Positions 1 to 9,537 of a stretch of 64,000 nucleotides of DNA are shown piece after piece (position 1 is the stretch's first letter; every line of letters starts with the position of its first letter). A program made the position numbers and the translations under genes. Source of the stretch: Geobacter sp. (GTDB taxonomy: Bacteria > Desulfobacterota > Desulfuromonadia > Geobacterales > Geobacteraceae); the NCBI GenBank assembly GCA_003574885.1, contig PJFC01000001.1:744001-808000 (forward strand). Direction: 5' to 3'. The notes beneath the pieces are model-generated. The model made no database searches. It worked only from the letters and a program-made list of their open reading frames with translations, and was not told the DNA's origin.

Positions 1-24
1 GCTCTCAAGGCGCAGTCTGAAGCA

Positions 25-162
25 GCTTGATTCGCGCTGAAAAACGCCCATCTGCGGCGTTGCTTTCGTCGCTGCGCTGCTCACATACTGATGTATGCTC
101 CGCTGCTCGCTCCTCAGCGCCTTGCATCTGGACATTTTTGAGCGCGAATTTATGAATCAAGC
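25..162. repeat. Long imperfect palindrome, copy 1
   Basis: The outer arms pair (GCTTGATTC at 25-33 with GAATCAAGC at 154-162), the arms stay similar inward through CGCTGAAAAA/TTTTTGAGCG, and the centre is CATAC-TGAT-GTATG near 88-101. It belongs to the same structural class as the palindromes at 2350, 35587, 36964 and 38305. It abuts prmC and leaves little room for a normal leader. It may continue left of the window. Confidence 0.7.
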
Positions 163-170
163 AAAAAACT

Positions 171-1022
171 ATGACAACTGAAACCTGGACAGTTCTGAAG
201 GTTCTGACCTGGATGAAGGAGTACCTGGCCCAGAAAGGGGTGGAGAACGCCCGACTGGAGTCGGAGTGGCTTCTCTGCGGGGTGCTCGATCTCGACCGGG
301 TCGGTCTCTATCTCAATTTCGACAAGCCGCTGACCGAGGCGGAATTGACCCGGTTACGGGGGATGGTGGCACGGCGAGCGCGGCGCGAACCACTGCAGTA
401 CATCTTGGGGAGCCAGGAGTTCATGGGGTTGGAGTTCGTCGTGACACCGGCGGCACTGATCCCCCGGCACGATACTGAGGTATTGGTGACGGAAGCGGTG
501 AAGCGGGCCGGGGAAGAGGACAGGATTCTTGATATCGGTGTGGGGAGCGGCTGTATCGCCGTTTCCCTGGCCAAGGCGCTTCCCAGGGCGGAAGTCATGG
601 GGGTGGATGCATCGCCTGAGGCGCTGGCCCTGGCAGAAAAGAACATCGAGGCCAATGTTGTCCGGGTGACCCTTTTCGAGGGTTCGCTGTTCGAGCCGTT
701 CAACGGGCAGCGGTTCGACCTGGTCGTCTCCAATCCCCCCTATATCCCGACCGCCGACCTGGAGACGCTGCAGGCGGAGGTGCGCGATTTCGAGCCCCGC
801 CAGGCCCTGGACGGCGGTGCTGACGGGCTGGATTTCTACCGCCTCATCATCCCCGTTGCCCCCGATCATCTCAATCCCGGCGGCTGGCTCCTCTTCGAGG
901 TGGGGATCGGCCAGTCGGAGCCGGTAACGGGGCTGTTGGAGAAAACCGGCAGATTCACCGATATCTTCACCGCCAAAGACCCGAATGACATTGAGCGGGT
1001 GGTTGGGGCACGGCTGGCGTAA
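171..1022 (+). CDS. prmC: Peptide chain release factor N5-glutamine methyltransferase
   Basis: PrmC (HemK) uses S-adenosylmethionine to methylate the glutamine of the GGQ motif of release factors 1 and 2 in the cytosol, which aids translation termination. The 283-residue product has the usual length. An N-terminal helical domain (about 1-85) is followed by a Rossmann methyltransferase with SAM motif I DIGVGSGCIA (121-130) and the diagnostic NPPY (188-191) that holds the substrate glutamine. The loop usually read IPRPETE is IPRHDTE here. The ATG at 171 has no clear Shine-Dalgarno; a later in-frame ATG at 213 is less likely because it would cut conserved sequence. In relatives prfA commonly lies just upstream, which would be outside this window. 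Confidence 0.93.
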   Translation: MTTETWTVLKVLTWMKEYLAQKGVENARLESEWLLCGVLDLDRVGLYLNFDKPLTEAELTRLRGMVARRARREPLQYILGSQEFMGLEFVVTPAALIPRHDTEVLVTEAVKRAGEEDRILDIGVGSGCIAVSLAKALPRAEVMGVDASPEALALAEKNIEANVVRVTLFEGSLFEPFNGQRFDLVVSNPPYIPTADLETLQAEVRDFEPRQALDGGADGLDFYRLIIPVAPDHLNPGGWLLFEVGIGQSEPVTGLLEKTGRFTDIFTAKDPNDIERVVGARLA

Positions 1023-1043
1023 AGATCCTGCCATAACGTTCTT

Positions 1044-1062
1044 GGGCGGGGTAACCCCGCCC
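1044..1062. repeat. Short GC-rich palindrome, copy 1
   Basis: GGGCGGGG-TAA-CCCCGCCC between prmC and murA. It is a perfect 8-bp stem of the same kind as those at 8903, 27751, 31392 and 34715. No T-run follows, so it is not a standard terminator. Confidence 0.65.
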
Positions 1063-1091
1063 CTGCATGAAATTTATACAGAGGTAATGCA

Positions 1092-2345
<1,254 letters not shown>

Positions 2346-2349
2346 CGGA

Positions 2350-2460
2350 TGCCGCTTTTCCGCAATCTCTTCGTTGGCGTTCGGAATCTCCTTGTGCGGC
2401 GTAGCGCTGCTACGCCTCCGCGGGATTCCTTCGCCGCCTTGACCTTGCAAAAAATCGACA
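2350..2460. repeat. Long imperfect palindrome, copy 2
   Basis: Central hairpin GGCGTAGC-GCT-GCTACGCC (2398-2416), with flanking arms that stay partly complementary out to about 2350 and 2460. The core is nearly identical to copies at 36964 and 38305. It fills the murA-hisG gap and ends shortly before the hisG ribosome binding site. Confidence 0.85.
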
Positions 2461-2476
2461 TCCGGAAGGTTAAATC

Positions 2477-3115
2477 ATGAAAGACTTTATTACCATCGCC
2501 ATTCCCAAGGGGCGCATTCTTCAGGAATCCGTGGCCCTCTTCAAAAAGATCGGAATCGATTGCGAGGAACTCCTCTCCGATACCCGTAAGCTCATCTTCG
2601 ACGATCCTGTGCAGAAGATGCGGTACATGATTGTCCGGGCCACCGATGTCCCCACCTATGTGGAATATGGCTGCGCCGACCTCGGGATCGTCGGCAAGGA
2701 CACGCTGCTGGAGCAGGAGAAGGACCTCTATGAGCCGCTCGATCTCAAGTTCGGCTACTGCCGGATGATGGTGGCGGAACCGGCGGAGCTCTCCCGTAAT
2801 GACGACCCTTCAGGCTGGACCAACATCCGGATCGCCACCAAGTATCCCAATTTCACGGAGAAGTACTTTGCCCGCAAGGGGGTGCAGGTGGAGATCATCA
2901 AGTTGTACGGATCCATCGAGCTGGCCCCGCTGGTAGGACTCTCCGAGCGGATCGTCGATCTGGTCTCTACCGGCGAGACCCTGAAGCAGAACGGGCTGGT
3001 GGAGGTTGAGACAATCGCCGAGATTACTACCCGCCTCGTTGTCAACCGGGCGAGCATGAAGACGAAATATCAGCGGATAACGGAGATAATTCAAGGGCTG
3101 GAGAAGCACGTATGA
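2477..3115 (+). CDS. hisG: ATP phosphoribosyltransferase, short form
   Basis: HisG condenses ATP with PRPP in the first step of histidine biosynthesis. At 212 residues it is the short form, which lacks the C-terminal ACT-like regulatory domain and in known cases works with HisZ; no hisZ is present in this window. The PRPP-binding segment DLVSTGETLKQNGL is at 161-174, and the N-terminal AIPKGRI motif is typical. The ATG at 2477 follows GGAAGG. The stop overlaps the hisD start by 4 nt (ATGA), indicating translational coupling. Confidence 0.96.
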   Translation: MKDFITIAIPKGRILQESVALFKKIGIDCEELLSDTRKLIFDDPVQKMRYMIVRATDVPTYVEYGCADLGIVGKDTLLEQEKDLYEPLDLKFGYCRMMVAEPAELSRNDDPSGWTNIRIATKYPNFTEKYFARKGVQVEIIKLYGSIELAPLVGLSERIVDLVSTGETLKQNGLVEVETIAEITTRLVVNRASMKTKYQRITEIIQGLEKHV

Positions 3116-4401
3116 AATTCCTCGATATCAGGGATGCGAACTTCGACGCGGAATTTGCCGCCATTCTGGCCCGCGGGGAAGAGACCGGCCGGGAGGTGGA
3201 GCAGGTCGTCCTCGACATCATCGCCGCCGTAAGGGAACGGGGTGACGAAGCGCTCCTCGACTACACCCGGCGCTTCGACCGACTGGAGGCGGACTCCGTC
3301 AGTAAGCTGGAGGTGACGGAGGACGAGTTCAACGTAGCCTTCGCCCGGGTCGATGATGCCGATATAGTTGCTCTCAAGCTTGCGGTGGAGCGGGTCGCCC
3401 GCTTCCACGAGAAGCAGAAGCAGGAGACCTGGCTCTCAACGGAAGAGACCGATATTCTCCTCGGCCAGATGGTGACACCGCTGGAGCGGGTCGGTATCTA
3501 CGTTCCCGGCGGGAAGGCGAGCTATCCGTCGAGCGTCATCATGAACGCCGTGCCGGCCAAGGTGGCCGGTGTCGGCGAGGTTGTCATGGTCGCCCCGACA
3601 CCGGGGGGAGAGATAAATCCTCATGTCCTGGTGGCTGCACGGCTTTCCGGTGTCGACCGGGTCTTCCGTCTCGGCGGTGCCCAGGCGGTGGCGGCTCTTG
3701 CCTACGGCACGGCGACGGTTCCCCGGGTGGACAAGATCACCGGCCCCGGCAACATCTACGTGGCGACCGCCAAGAAACTGGTGTTTGGTCAGGTGGGGAT
3801 CGACATGATCGCCGGTCCCTCCGAGATCCTCGTGATCAACGACGGGAGCGGCACGCCGGCCCACATCGCCGCCGACCTCCTCTCCCAGGCGGAGCATGAC
3901 GAACTTGCTTCCTCCATCCTCATCACCACCGACCGGAGCTTCGGCGAACGGGTGGCGGCTGAGGTGGAGCGTCAGCTGAAGAAACTGTCACGGGAGAGCA
4001 TCGCCCGGAAGTCGTGGGAAAGCTATGGTGCGGTCATCGTCGCCGGGACCCTGGACGAGGCGATAGACTTTTCCAACCGGATCGCCCCGGAGCACCTGGA
4101 GCTGGCAGTGACCGATCCCTTCGCCATCCTTTCCCGTATCAAAAACGCCGGCGCTATTTTCCTCGGCCATTTCACCCCCGAGGCGGCGGGAGATTACCTG
4201 GCGGGCCCAAACCACACCCTCCCCACCGGCGGCACCGCCCGCTTCTTTTCTCCCCTGTCGGTGGACGATTTCGTGAAGAAGTCCTCCATCGTCTATTTCA
4301 GCCAGGGGGGGCTCAAGAGGCTGGGAAAAGATATCGTCAGGATTGCGGAGTTGGAAGGGTTGGAAGCCCACGGCAAATCTGTCAGCATCCGTTTGAAATG
4401 A
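3112..4401 (+). CDS. hisD: Histidinol dehydrogenase
   Basis: HisD is a zinc enzyme that oxidises L-histidinol to L-histidine with two NAD+, the last steps of the pathway. The product is 429 residues, as usual. Conserved blocks are visible: ERVGIYVPGGKA, GGAQAVAALAYGT, KITGPGN, AGPSEILVI, SQAEHDE (zinc ligands), APEHLEL and GPNHTLPTGG. It overlaps hisG by 4 nt. Immediately after its stop comes a 170-nt potential RNA structure rather than the next his gene. Confidence 0.97.
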   Translation: MKFLDIRDANFDAEFAAILARGEETGREVEQVVLDIIAAVRERGDEALLDYTRRFDRLEADSVSKLEVTEDEFNVAFARVDDADIVALKLAVERVARFHEKQKQETWLSTEETDILLGQMVTPLERVGIYVPGGKASYPSSVIMNAVPAKVAGVGEVVMVAPTPGGEINPHVLVAARLSGVDRVFRLGGAQAVAALAYGTATVPRVDKITGPGNIYVATAKKLVFGQVGIDMIAGPSEILVINDGSGTPAHIAADLLSQAEHDELASSILITTDRSFGERVAAEVERQLKKLSRESIARKSWESYGAVIVAGTLDEAIDFSNRIAPEHLELAVTDPFAILSRIKNAGAIFLGHFTPEAAGDYLAGPNHTLPTGGTARFFSPLSVDDFVKKSSIVYFSQGGLKRLGKDIVRIAELEGLEAHGKSVSIRLK

Positions 4402-4575
4402 AGGGGTGAGCTTCTCGTGGAGCGAATGTGCCCGAGAGCCGGCCGCTGTAGGTGAAATGGAGTGGAGACGGCCGATCGTGTCCGAACCCGTCAGGGTGAG
4501 TTGATCGGCTGTCGCGGAATGAGCCGTACAGCGGTGGGTCGAGGGGACGCTGAGCGGAACGGGATGCTTACCCCT
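4402..4575 (+). ncRNA. Putative structured RNA between hisD and hisB
   Basis: I see four nested or adjacent helices. P1 is AGGGGTGAGC (4402-4411) with GCTTACCCCT (4566-4575), 10 bp with one G-U. A local hairpin is TCTCG/CGAGA (4413-4417/4433-4437). P3 is CCGCTGTA (4443-4450) with TACAGCGG (4527-4534), perfect. P4 is ACGGCCGATC (4468-4477) with GATCGGCTGT (4503-4512), 10 bp with one G-U. P5 is ACCC-GTCA-GGGT (4486-4497). No convincing ORF is present. The family is unknown to me: a cis-regulatory leader of hisB, a mobile structured RNA (HEARO/omega-RNA type) or an intron relic are all possible. Confidence 0.5.
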
Positions 4576-4612
4576 CTCGAATATGCTGATGAAATTCTAC
4601 CAGGAGGTGTCC

Positions 4613-5200
4613 ATGTCCCGCAAAGCCACTATCGAGCGCATCACCAGGGAAACCCAGATAAAGCTTACCCTCGACCTTGACGGGACGGGGGAGGCGAAGG
4701 TCTGCACGTCGGTGCCGTTTCTCGATCACATGCTCAACCTGTTCGCCCGCCACGGCCTGTTCGATCTGATGGTCGAGGCGAAAGGGGACATCGACATCGA
4801 TTTTCACCACACGGTGGAGGATATTGGGATCGTCCTTGGCGAGGCACTGAAAGAGGCCCTCGGCAACAAGGAGGGGATTCGCCGCTACGGTCAGGCCACG
4901 GTTCCCATGGATGAGACCCTGGCGAGTGTGGCCGTCGACCTGTCGGGGCGTCCCTGCCTGGTTTACAACGTGCGGCTCCCCAAGGTGAAGATCGGCGAGT
5001 TCGACGTGGAACTGGCGAAGGAGTTCTTCCAGGCCCTCACCAACAACCTGGCGGCCAACGTCCACATCAACGTCATGTACGGTGACAATGTGCACCACAT
5101 TCTGGAAGCCTGCTTCAAGGCCCTTGCCAGGGCGCTGGACCAGGCGACCCAGTTGGATCCCCGGATCGCGGGGGTCATGTCGACAAAGGGAAAATTATAA
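4613..5200 (+). CDS. hisB: Imidazoleglycerol-phosphate dehydratase
   Basis: HisB dehydrates imidazole glycerol phosphate to imidazole acetol phosphate, using manganese. This is the monofunctional form (195 residues) without a histidinol-phosphatase domain. Metal-binding motifs [13 protein letters not shown] and [12 protein letters not shown] are present. I chose the ATG at 4613 because AGGAGGT lies at 4602-4608 just upstream and the protein then starts at [11 protein letters not shown], the usual beginning; an in-frame ATG at 4583 would add ten unconserved residues. It is separated from hisD by a structured 211-nt gap. Confidence 0.96.
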   Translation: MSRKATIERITRETQIKLTLDLDGTGEAKVCTSVPFLDHMLNLFARHGLFDLMVEAKGDIDIDFHHTVEDIGIVLGEALKEALGNKEGIRRYGQATVPMDETLASVAVDLSGRPCLVYNVRLPKVKIGEFDVELAKEFFQALTNNLAANVHINVMYGDNVHHILEACFKALARALDQATQLDPRIAGVMSTKGKL

Positions 5201-5279
5201 CGGCGGGATCAGGGATCAGTATCGGCTCATGCGTCTGGTCGATCCCGGGTTCCCGGCTACAGGTCCCAGAGGTTCTCAA

Positions 5280-5906
5280 ATGATTGCAATCATAGACTAC
5301 GGCATGGGGAACCTCCGTTCCGTGCAGAAGGGGTTCGAGAAGGTCGGTTTCGAGGCGGTCGTCACCGCCGATCCCAAGGTGGTGCTGGCGGCGGAGAAGG
5401 TTGTCCTCCCCGGCGTCGGGGCGTTCCGCGACTGCATGCGGAACCTCGAACAGGCAGGGTTCGTGGAGCCGATCCTCAAGGTGATCGGGGATGGGCGCCC
5501 CTTTCTCGGTATCTGCGTCGGAATGCAACTCCTGATGACCGACAGCGTCGAATTCGGGCTCTATGAGGGGCTGAACGTCATGCCCGGGCATGTTCTCCGT
5601 TTCCCGGAAGGGATGGAGGAGGGGGGAGAAGAGCTGAAAGTCCCCCACATGGGATGGAACCAGCTTTCCATCCGTCACCGGTCACCGGTTTTCACCGGGC
5701 TTGAGGAGGGGATTAACGTCTATTTCGTTCATTCCTATTACGCAAAACCGGACGATGAGTCGGTCGTGGCTGCCACCTCAGTCTACGGCATCGAGTTCTG
5801 CGCCTCCATCTGGAAAGACAACATCGTCGCCACCCAGTTCCACCCGGAGAAATCCCAGGAGGTCGGGCTGCGCATGCTCAAAAATTTTGGAGAAATGAAA
5901 GGGTAA
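5280..5906 (+). CDS. hisH: Imidazole glycerol phosphate synthase, glutaminase subunit
   Basis: HisH hydrolyses glutamine and channels ammonia to HisF in the IGP synthase heterodimer. The 208-residue class I amidotransferase has the nucleophile Cys79 in FLGICVGMQLL and the His/Glu pair in QFHPEKSQ. The start at 5280 gives the canonical MIAIIDYGMGNLRSV; the reading frame is open further upstream into hisB but that part is not conserved. It lies 79 nt after hisB, and hisA and hisF follow. Confidence 0.96.
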   Translation: MIAIIDYGMGNLRSVQKGFEKVGFEAVVTADPKVVLAAEKVVLPGVGAFRDCMRNLEQAGFVEPILKVIGDGRPFLGICVGMQLLMTDSVEFGLYEGLNVMPGHVLRFPEGMEEGGEELKVPHMGWNQLSIRHRSPVFTGLEEGINVYFVHSYYAKPDDESVVAATSVYGIEFCASIWKDNIVATQFHPEKSQEVGLRMLKNFGEMKG

Positions 5907-5975
5907 ATCTGCCAGGTTGGCGCTGAGTCACCTCTGTGACTGCGTCTCTGTGGCCGATGTGAAAGGTTTTTCCCT

Positions 5976-6707
5976 ATGATCGTCATACCGGCAATCGACC
6001 TGAAGGAAGGAAAGTGTGTCCGCCTGGAGCAGGGGCTCATGGAGAAGGACACCGTGTTCTGCGACAACCCGGCCGAACAGGCACGGGAATGGGAGCGGCA
6101 GGGGGGTGAACTCCTCCATATCGTTGATCTCGACGGTGCGTTCGCCGGTGTTCCGAAAAACAGGGATGCGATTGCTTCAATCGTCGGGGCGGTTTCCATC
6201 CCGACCCAGCTCGGTGGCGGGATACGGGACATGGACACCATCGGGGCCTACCTCGGTCTTGGCCTCTCCCGGGTGATCCTCGGCACCGCAGCCCAGCGCA
6301 ATCCTCAGCTGGTGGAGGAGGCGTGCAGGCTTTTCCCCGGTAGGATCGTGGTCGGCATCGATGCCAAGAACGGCATGGTAGCGGTGCAGGGGTGGGCCGA
6401 GGTAACCGGTGTCACGGCGGTGGAACTGGCGAAGCGGTTCGAGGGGTACGGCGTTGCGGCCATTATCTACACCGACATCAGTCGGGACGGGATGATGCAG
6501 GGACCGAATATTGACGCTACCCGCGCACTGGCTGAGGCGATCAGCATTCCGGTCATCGCCTCCGGCGGTGTTTCATCCCTCAGGGACATCGAAAACCTCA
6601 TGGCCATCGAGTCGGCGGGGGTGACCGGGGCGATCACCGGCAAGGCGATCTACACCGGCGCCCTCAAACTGGCTGAAGCGGTGGCGCTGACCAGAAAAGG
6701 CAGGTAA
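5976..6707 (+). CDS. hisA: ProFAR isomerase
   Basis: HisA is a (beta/alpha)8 enzyme that isomerises the aminoaldose ProFAR to the aminoketose PRFAR. The product is 243 residues. The N-terminus [17 protein letters not shown] carries the catalytic Asp8; the second catalytic Asp lies in [14 protein letters not shown], and the C-terminal phosphate-binding loop is IASGGVSS. It is clearly the paralogue of hisF two genes on. A ribosome site AAAGG lies about nine bases upstream. Confidence 0.96.
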   Translation: MIVIPAIDLKEGKCVRLEQGLMEKDTVFCDNPAEQAREWERQGGELLHIVDLDGAFAGVPKNRDAIASIVGAVSIPTQLGGGIRDMDTIGAYLGLGLSRVILGTAAQRNPQLVEEACRLFPGRIVVGIDAKNGMVAVQGWAEVTGVTAVELAKRFEGYGVAAIIYTDISRDGMMQGPNIDATRALAEAISIPVIASGGVSSLRDIENLMAIESAGVTGAITGKAIYTGALKLAEAVALTRKGR

Positions 6708-6775
6708 CAGGTAGAGGTAAAGGTAAAGATAATGCCAAGGAGCGCTTTCTCTACCTTTACCTCTACCCCTACCTG
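6708..6775. repeat. Hairpin of hexamer repeats between hisA and hisF
   Basis: The left arm starts CAGGTAGAGGTAAAGG (6708-6728), made of AGGTAR hexamers. The right arm at 6755-6775 is its reverse complement at 19 of 21 positions. The loop is about 26 nt. It starts directly after the hisA stop and ends 18 nt before hisF. It could protect or attenuate the transcript. Confidence 0.7.
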
Positions 6776-6793
6776 TGAATTCGGAGAATTCAC

Positions 6794-7555
6794 ATGTTGA
6801 CCAAACGCATTATCCCCTGTCTCGATGTGAAAGGTGGGCGGGTTGTCAAGGGGGTCCAGTTCCTGGAGCTCCGGGACGCCGGCGATCCGGTTGAGATTGC
6901 CGAGATGTATGATAAGCAGGGGGCGGATGAACTGACCTTCCTCGATATCACCGCCTCCTCCGATGCCCGGGACATCATCATCGATGTGGTACGCCGCACA
7001 GCCGAGCGGGTCTTCATGCCCCTTACGGTTGGTGGCGGGGTCAGGTCGGTGGATGACATCCGCCGGCTTCTCAATGCCGGGGCGGACAAGGTATCCATCA
7101 ATACGGCCGCCATACACCGACCCGATTTCGTAAGGGAGGCGGCGGAACGGTTCGGTTCCCAGTGCACGGTGGTTGCCATCGATGCGCGCCGGGTTCCGGG
7201 CGAGGAGCGCTGGGAAGTCTATACCCACGGCGGCCGCAATCCGACCGGCATTGATGCGGTGGAGTGGGCTCGACGGATGGAGGAGTATGGCTCCGGTGAG
7301 ATACTGCTCACGAGCATGGACAGGGACGGCACCAAGGACGGTTACGACCTCCCCCTGACCCGTGCCGTGGCCGATGCGGTCAGTATTCCGGTCATCGCTT
7401 CCGGTGGCGTCGGTAACCTGGAGCACCTCTATGACGGTTTTACCTGCGGGGGGGCGAGCGCCTGCCTGGCGGCATCAATCTTCCACTACCGTGAGTACAC
7501 CATACGGGAAGCGAAGGAGTATCTCCAGGGGAAGGGTGTGCCGGTCAGGCTGTAA
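6794..7555 (+). CDS. hisF: Imidazole glycerol phosphate synthase, cyclase subunit
   Basis: HisF uses ammonia from HisH to convert PRFAR into imidazole glycerol phosphate and AICAR, linking histidine and purine synthesis. The 253-residue (beta/alpha)8 barrel begins [20 protein letters not shown] with catalytic Asp11; the second Asp is in [15 protein letters not shown]. The half-barrel repeat with phosphate loops TVGGGVRS and IASGGVGN is plain. The start follows GGAG in a short leader after the hexamer hairpin. Confidence 0.97.
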   Translation: MLTKRIIPCLDVKGGRVVKGVQFLELRDAGDPVEIAEMYDKQGADELTFLDITASSDARDIIIDVVRRTAERVFMPLTVGGGVRSVDDIRRLLNAGADKVSINTAAIHRPDFVREAAERFGSQCTVVAIDARRVPGEERWEVYTHGGRNPTGIDAVEWARRMEEYGSGEILLTSMDRDGTKDGYDLPLTRAVADAVSIPVIASGGVGNLEHLYDGFTCGGASACLAASIFHYREYTIREAKEYLQGKGVPVRL

Positions 7556-7603
7556 CCGGACCCGGCAAGGCAGAGAGATTTCGGCAGACGATAGGAATGC
7601 ATC

Positions 7604-7939
7604 ATGAAAGAATCACAAGACGACATCCTGCAGGCCGTGTACCAGGTCATTCAGGAGCGGAAGGCCAACCCGTCGGAGAAATCGTATACCGCGTCACTCA
7701 TGGCAAAGGGGGTCGATACGATCCTCAAGAAACTGGGTGAGGAGGCGACCGAACTGGTCATTGCCGGCAAGGGGGGGGCGCGGGACGAGATTGTCTACGA
7801 GGCCGCTGACCTCTTTTTCCATACACTGGTCCTGCTCGGTTACTACGATATTGCACCCGAGGAAATCTACGCCGAGTTGCGCCGCCGCTTCGGTCTCTCC
7901 GGCCTTGAGGAAAAGGCGTCCCGCTTTCCAGCGAAATAG
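7604..7939 (+). CDS. hisE: Phosphoribosyl-ATP pyrophosphatase
   Basis: HisE removes pyrophosphate from phosphoribosyl-ATP, the second step of histidine synthesis. It is an all-alpha MazG-superfamily enzyme of 111 residues, with the metal motif KLGEEATELVIA and a later EAADLFFHTLVLL. It is separate from HisI (cyclohydrolase), which is not in this window. It is the last his gene in the cluster; a 265-nt gap follows. Confidence 0.95.
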   Translation: MKESQDDILQAVYQVIQERKANPSEKSYTASLMAKGVDTILKKLGEEATELVIAGKGGARDEIVYEAADLFFHTLVLLGYYDIAPEEIYAELRRRFGLSGLEEKASRFPAK

Positions 7940-7952
7940 CTTGTTTTCGTCC

Positions 7953-7969
7953 GGGGAACGCTATTCCCC
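7953..7969 (+). terminator. Weak hairpin after hisE
   Basis: GGGGAA-CGCTA-TTCCCC lies 14 nt after the hisE stop. It has no following T-run, so it may only stabilise the 3' end of the his transcript. Confidence 0.3.
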
Positions 7970-8095
7970 CTCTAACGCTTCCCTGCTTGCCATGTAAACG
8001 AATGTGTGTCTTTGCGCAGTCTCTTGCTCCCGCTGGCCGGATGAAAATCAGCTCCTTTCCGAACCGGAAACTAGCTGAAAAAGGGTAAATTTTTC

Positions 8096-8123
8096 TTGAC
8101 TTTGCGGGTGGGGATGGTAACAT
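8096..8123 (+). promoter_or_regulatory. Sigma70-like promoter for rpsU operon
   Basis: TTGACT (8096-8101), a 16-bp spacer and TAACAT (8118-8123) lie about 80 bp before rpsU. The rest of the 265-bp gap after hisE shows nothing else I can interpret. It would drive rpsU-yqeY-cvpA-dnaG-rpoD. Confidence 0.6.
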
Positions 8124-8204
8124 GCCTATTCTTGAAAATTACATACCGGCCTGACCTTTTGATACGCTTTTCATAAATTCGCTAGAGGGGGGAGGGGAAT
8201 ATGA

Positions 8205-8402
8205 ATGCCGGGAGTAAAGGTAAAAGAAACTGAATCCTTTGAGCTTGCTATGAAGAAATTCAAAAAGCAATGCGAAAAAGCGGGAATTCTTTCTGAAGTC
8301 CGTAAGCGTGAGCATTTCGAGAAGCCGAGCATCAAGCGGAAGAAGAAGGCTATCGCCGCACGGAAACGCGCGCTCAAAAAACAGCGTAAAATGATGGATT
8401 AA
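8205..8402 (+). CDS. rpsU: 30S ribosomal protein S21
   Basis: S21 is a small basic protein of the 30S platform near the 3' end of 16S rRNA. The product has 65 residues, starts [21 protein letters not shown] and ends in a Lys/Arg-rich helix, as in the family. A strong GGGGGGAGGGG tract precedes it. The ATG at 8201 is out of frame, so the ATG at 8205 is used. It heads the macromolecular-synthesis operon, as in enterobacteria (rpsU-dnaG-rpoD). Confidence 0.97.
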   Translation: MPGVKVKETESFELAMKKFKKQCEKAGILSEVRKREHFEKPSIKRKKKAIAARKRALKKQRKMMD

Positions 8403-8413
8403 TCGAGGATGGC

Positions 8414-8863
8414 ATGTCGCTCAAAGACCAATTGACCGAAGAGATGAAACTGGCCATGAAGGCCAGAGATGAGCTCAGGCTTTCGGTCATCCGTCTGGTC
8501 CGCTCCACGGTGAAGAACCGTGAAATCGACCAGAAACGGGAATTGGACGACCAAGGGATCAATGAGGTTCTCTCTTCACTGGCCAAGCAGCGCCGGGAAT
8601 CGATCCGGATGTTCGGCGAGGCAGGAAGAACTGATCTGGTAGCCAAGGAGGAGCAGGAGTTGCAGATTCTCCTGTCGTTCCTTCCCCAACAGCTCGAACG
8701 CGGAGAAGTCGAGGGACTGGTCATCAAGGCCATTGCCTCAAGCGGTGCACAGGGACCAAAGGATATGGGGCTGGTTATGAAAGCCCTGCAATCCCAGGTT
8801 GCCGGACGTGCTGATGGTAAAATGGTCAGCGAAGTCGTCAAGGAGAAGCTGGCCCAACTGTAG
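8414..8863 (+). CDS. GatB/YqeY-domain protein
   Basis: A 149-residue helical protein beginning MSLKDQLTEEMKLAMKARDELRLSVIRLVRS, which matches the YqeY family. The fold resembles the tail domain of GatB/GatE amidotransferase subunits that binds tRNA. Its cellular role is not firmly known. It sits 11 nt after rpsU, a position also common in other bacteria (rpsU-yqeY), which supports a link to translation. Confidence 0.9.
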   Translation: MSLKDQLTEEMKLAMKARDELRLSVIRLVRSTVKNREIDQKRELDDQGINEVLSSLAKQRRESIRMFGEAGRTDLVAKEEQELQILLSFLPQQLERGEVEGLVIKAIASSGAQGPKDMGLVMKALQSQVAGRADGKMVSEVVKEKLAQL

Positions 8864-8902
8864 ATCTTTTTCCTTGATGGTTGTCGTTTTTTGCAGTGCG
8901 GA

Positions 8903-8931
8903 GTAGGGGCATTTCACGGGAATGCCCCTAC
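8903..8931. repeat. Short palindrome, copy 2 (possible attenuator)
   Basis: GTAGGGGCATT, a 7-nt loop and AATGCCCCTAC form a perfect 11-bp stem followed by TTTTACTTT. It lies between yqeY and cvpA. The stem plus T-rich tail could reduce read-through to dnaG-rpoD, but the sequence also belongs to the GTAGGGGC repeat family. Confidence 0.7.
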
Positions 8932-8963
8932 TTTTACTTTGCGGTAGCAACTGGGTATGGGAA

Positions 8964-9467
8964 ATGAACCTTATTGACATCCTTATCTGGATTGTATTGC
9001 TTGTCTTTGTGATAAAGGGGTTCATGAAGGGGCTGGTACGCGAGGTATGCTCCCTTCTCGGTCTCGTTATTGGTGGCTGGGCCGCCTTCAAATACTATCC
9101 CTATCTTGCCGAATCACTACGATCGCTCATCCGTATTCCCCAGCCCGTAGCGCTTGCTCTTTCCTTCCTGCTCGTTTTCCTGGTCCTGGGGCTATTGTTT
9201 TACCTGTTCGGCCACCTCATCACCGTCGTTTTCAAAATTATGCTGCTTGGAGGAATAAACCGCGTCGGCGGTGTGGTCTTTGGCCTGCTGGAAGGGGCCT
9301 TTCTCCTCTGCATGCTCCTCTACCTGGCGACTGCCAAGCCCGTACCCGACCGGGTGAAGGGGTATCTCCAGCATTCCCGGACCGCCCAGATGTTTATCGT
9401 ATCCGGCAGGGAAATCGTGGCCGGCTGGGACAGTGCCCACCGGGTATCCCCGGGGCGCAACAAGTAG
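8964..9467 (+). CDS. cvpA: CvpA family membrane protein
   Basis: A 167-residue inner-membrane protein with four predicted membrane segments, roughly residues 3-19, 25-45, 61-84 and 98-120. The first pair encloses the conserved pattern KGFMKGLVREVCSLLGLVIG. CvpA proteins are linked to colicin V production and envelope stress in E. coli; their molecular role is unclear. I chose ATG 8964 (MNLIDILIWIVLL) because the sequence upstream is repeat-derived and unconserved. It sits between yqeY and dnaG. Confidence 0.87.
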   Translation: MNLIDILIWIVLLVFVIKGFMKGLVREVCSLLGLVIGGWAAFKYYPYLAESLRSLIRIPQPVALALSFLLVFLVLGLLFYLFGHLITVVFKIMLLGGINRVGGVVFGLLEGAFLLCMLLYLATAKPVPDRVKGYLQHSRTAQMFIVSGREIVAGWDSAHRVSPGRNK

Positions 9468-9537
9468 TCTGCTGCGAACGCGCGGCCTGACGTCTGTCTG
9501 CTGACAGTCGCCACAGGCCGGGCAGATAAGGTTCACG

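Noticed and set aside
4462-4680. A 72-codon frame in the hisD-hisB gap
   Set aside because: It runs into hisB in another frame, has no ribosome site and overlaps the paired RNA helices.
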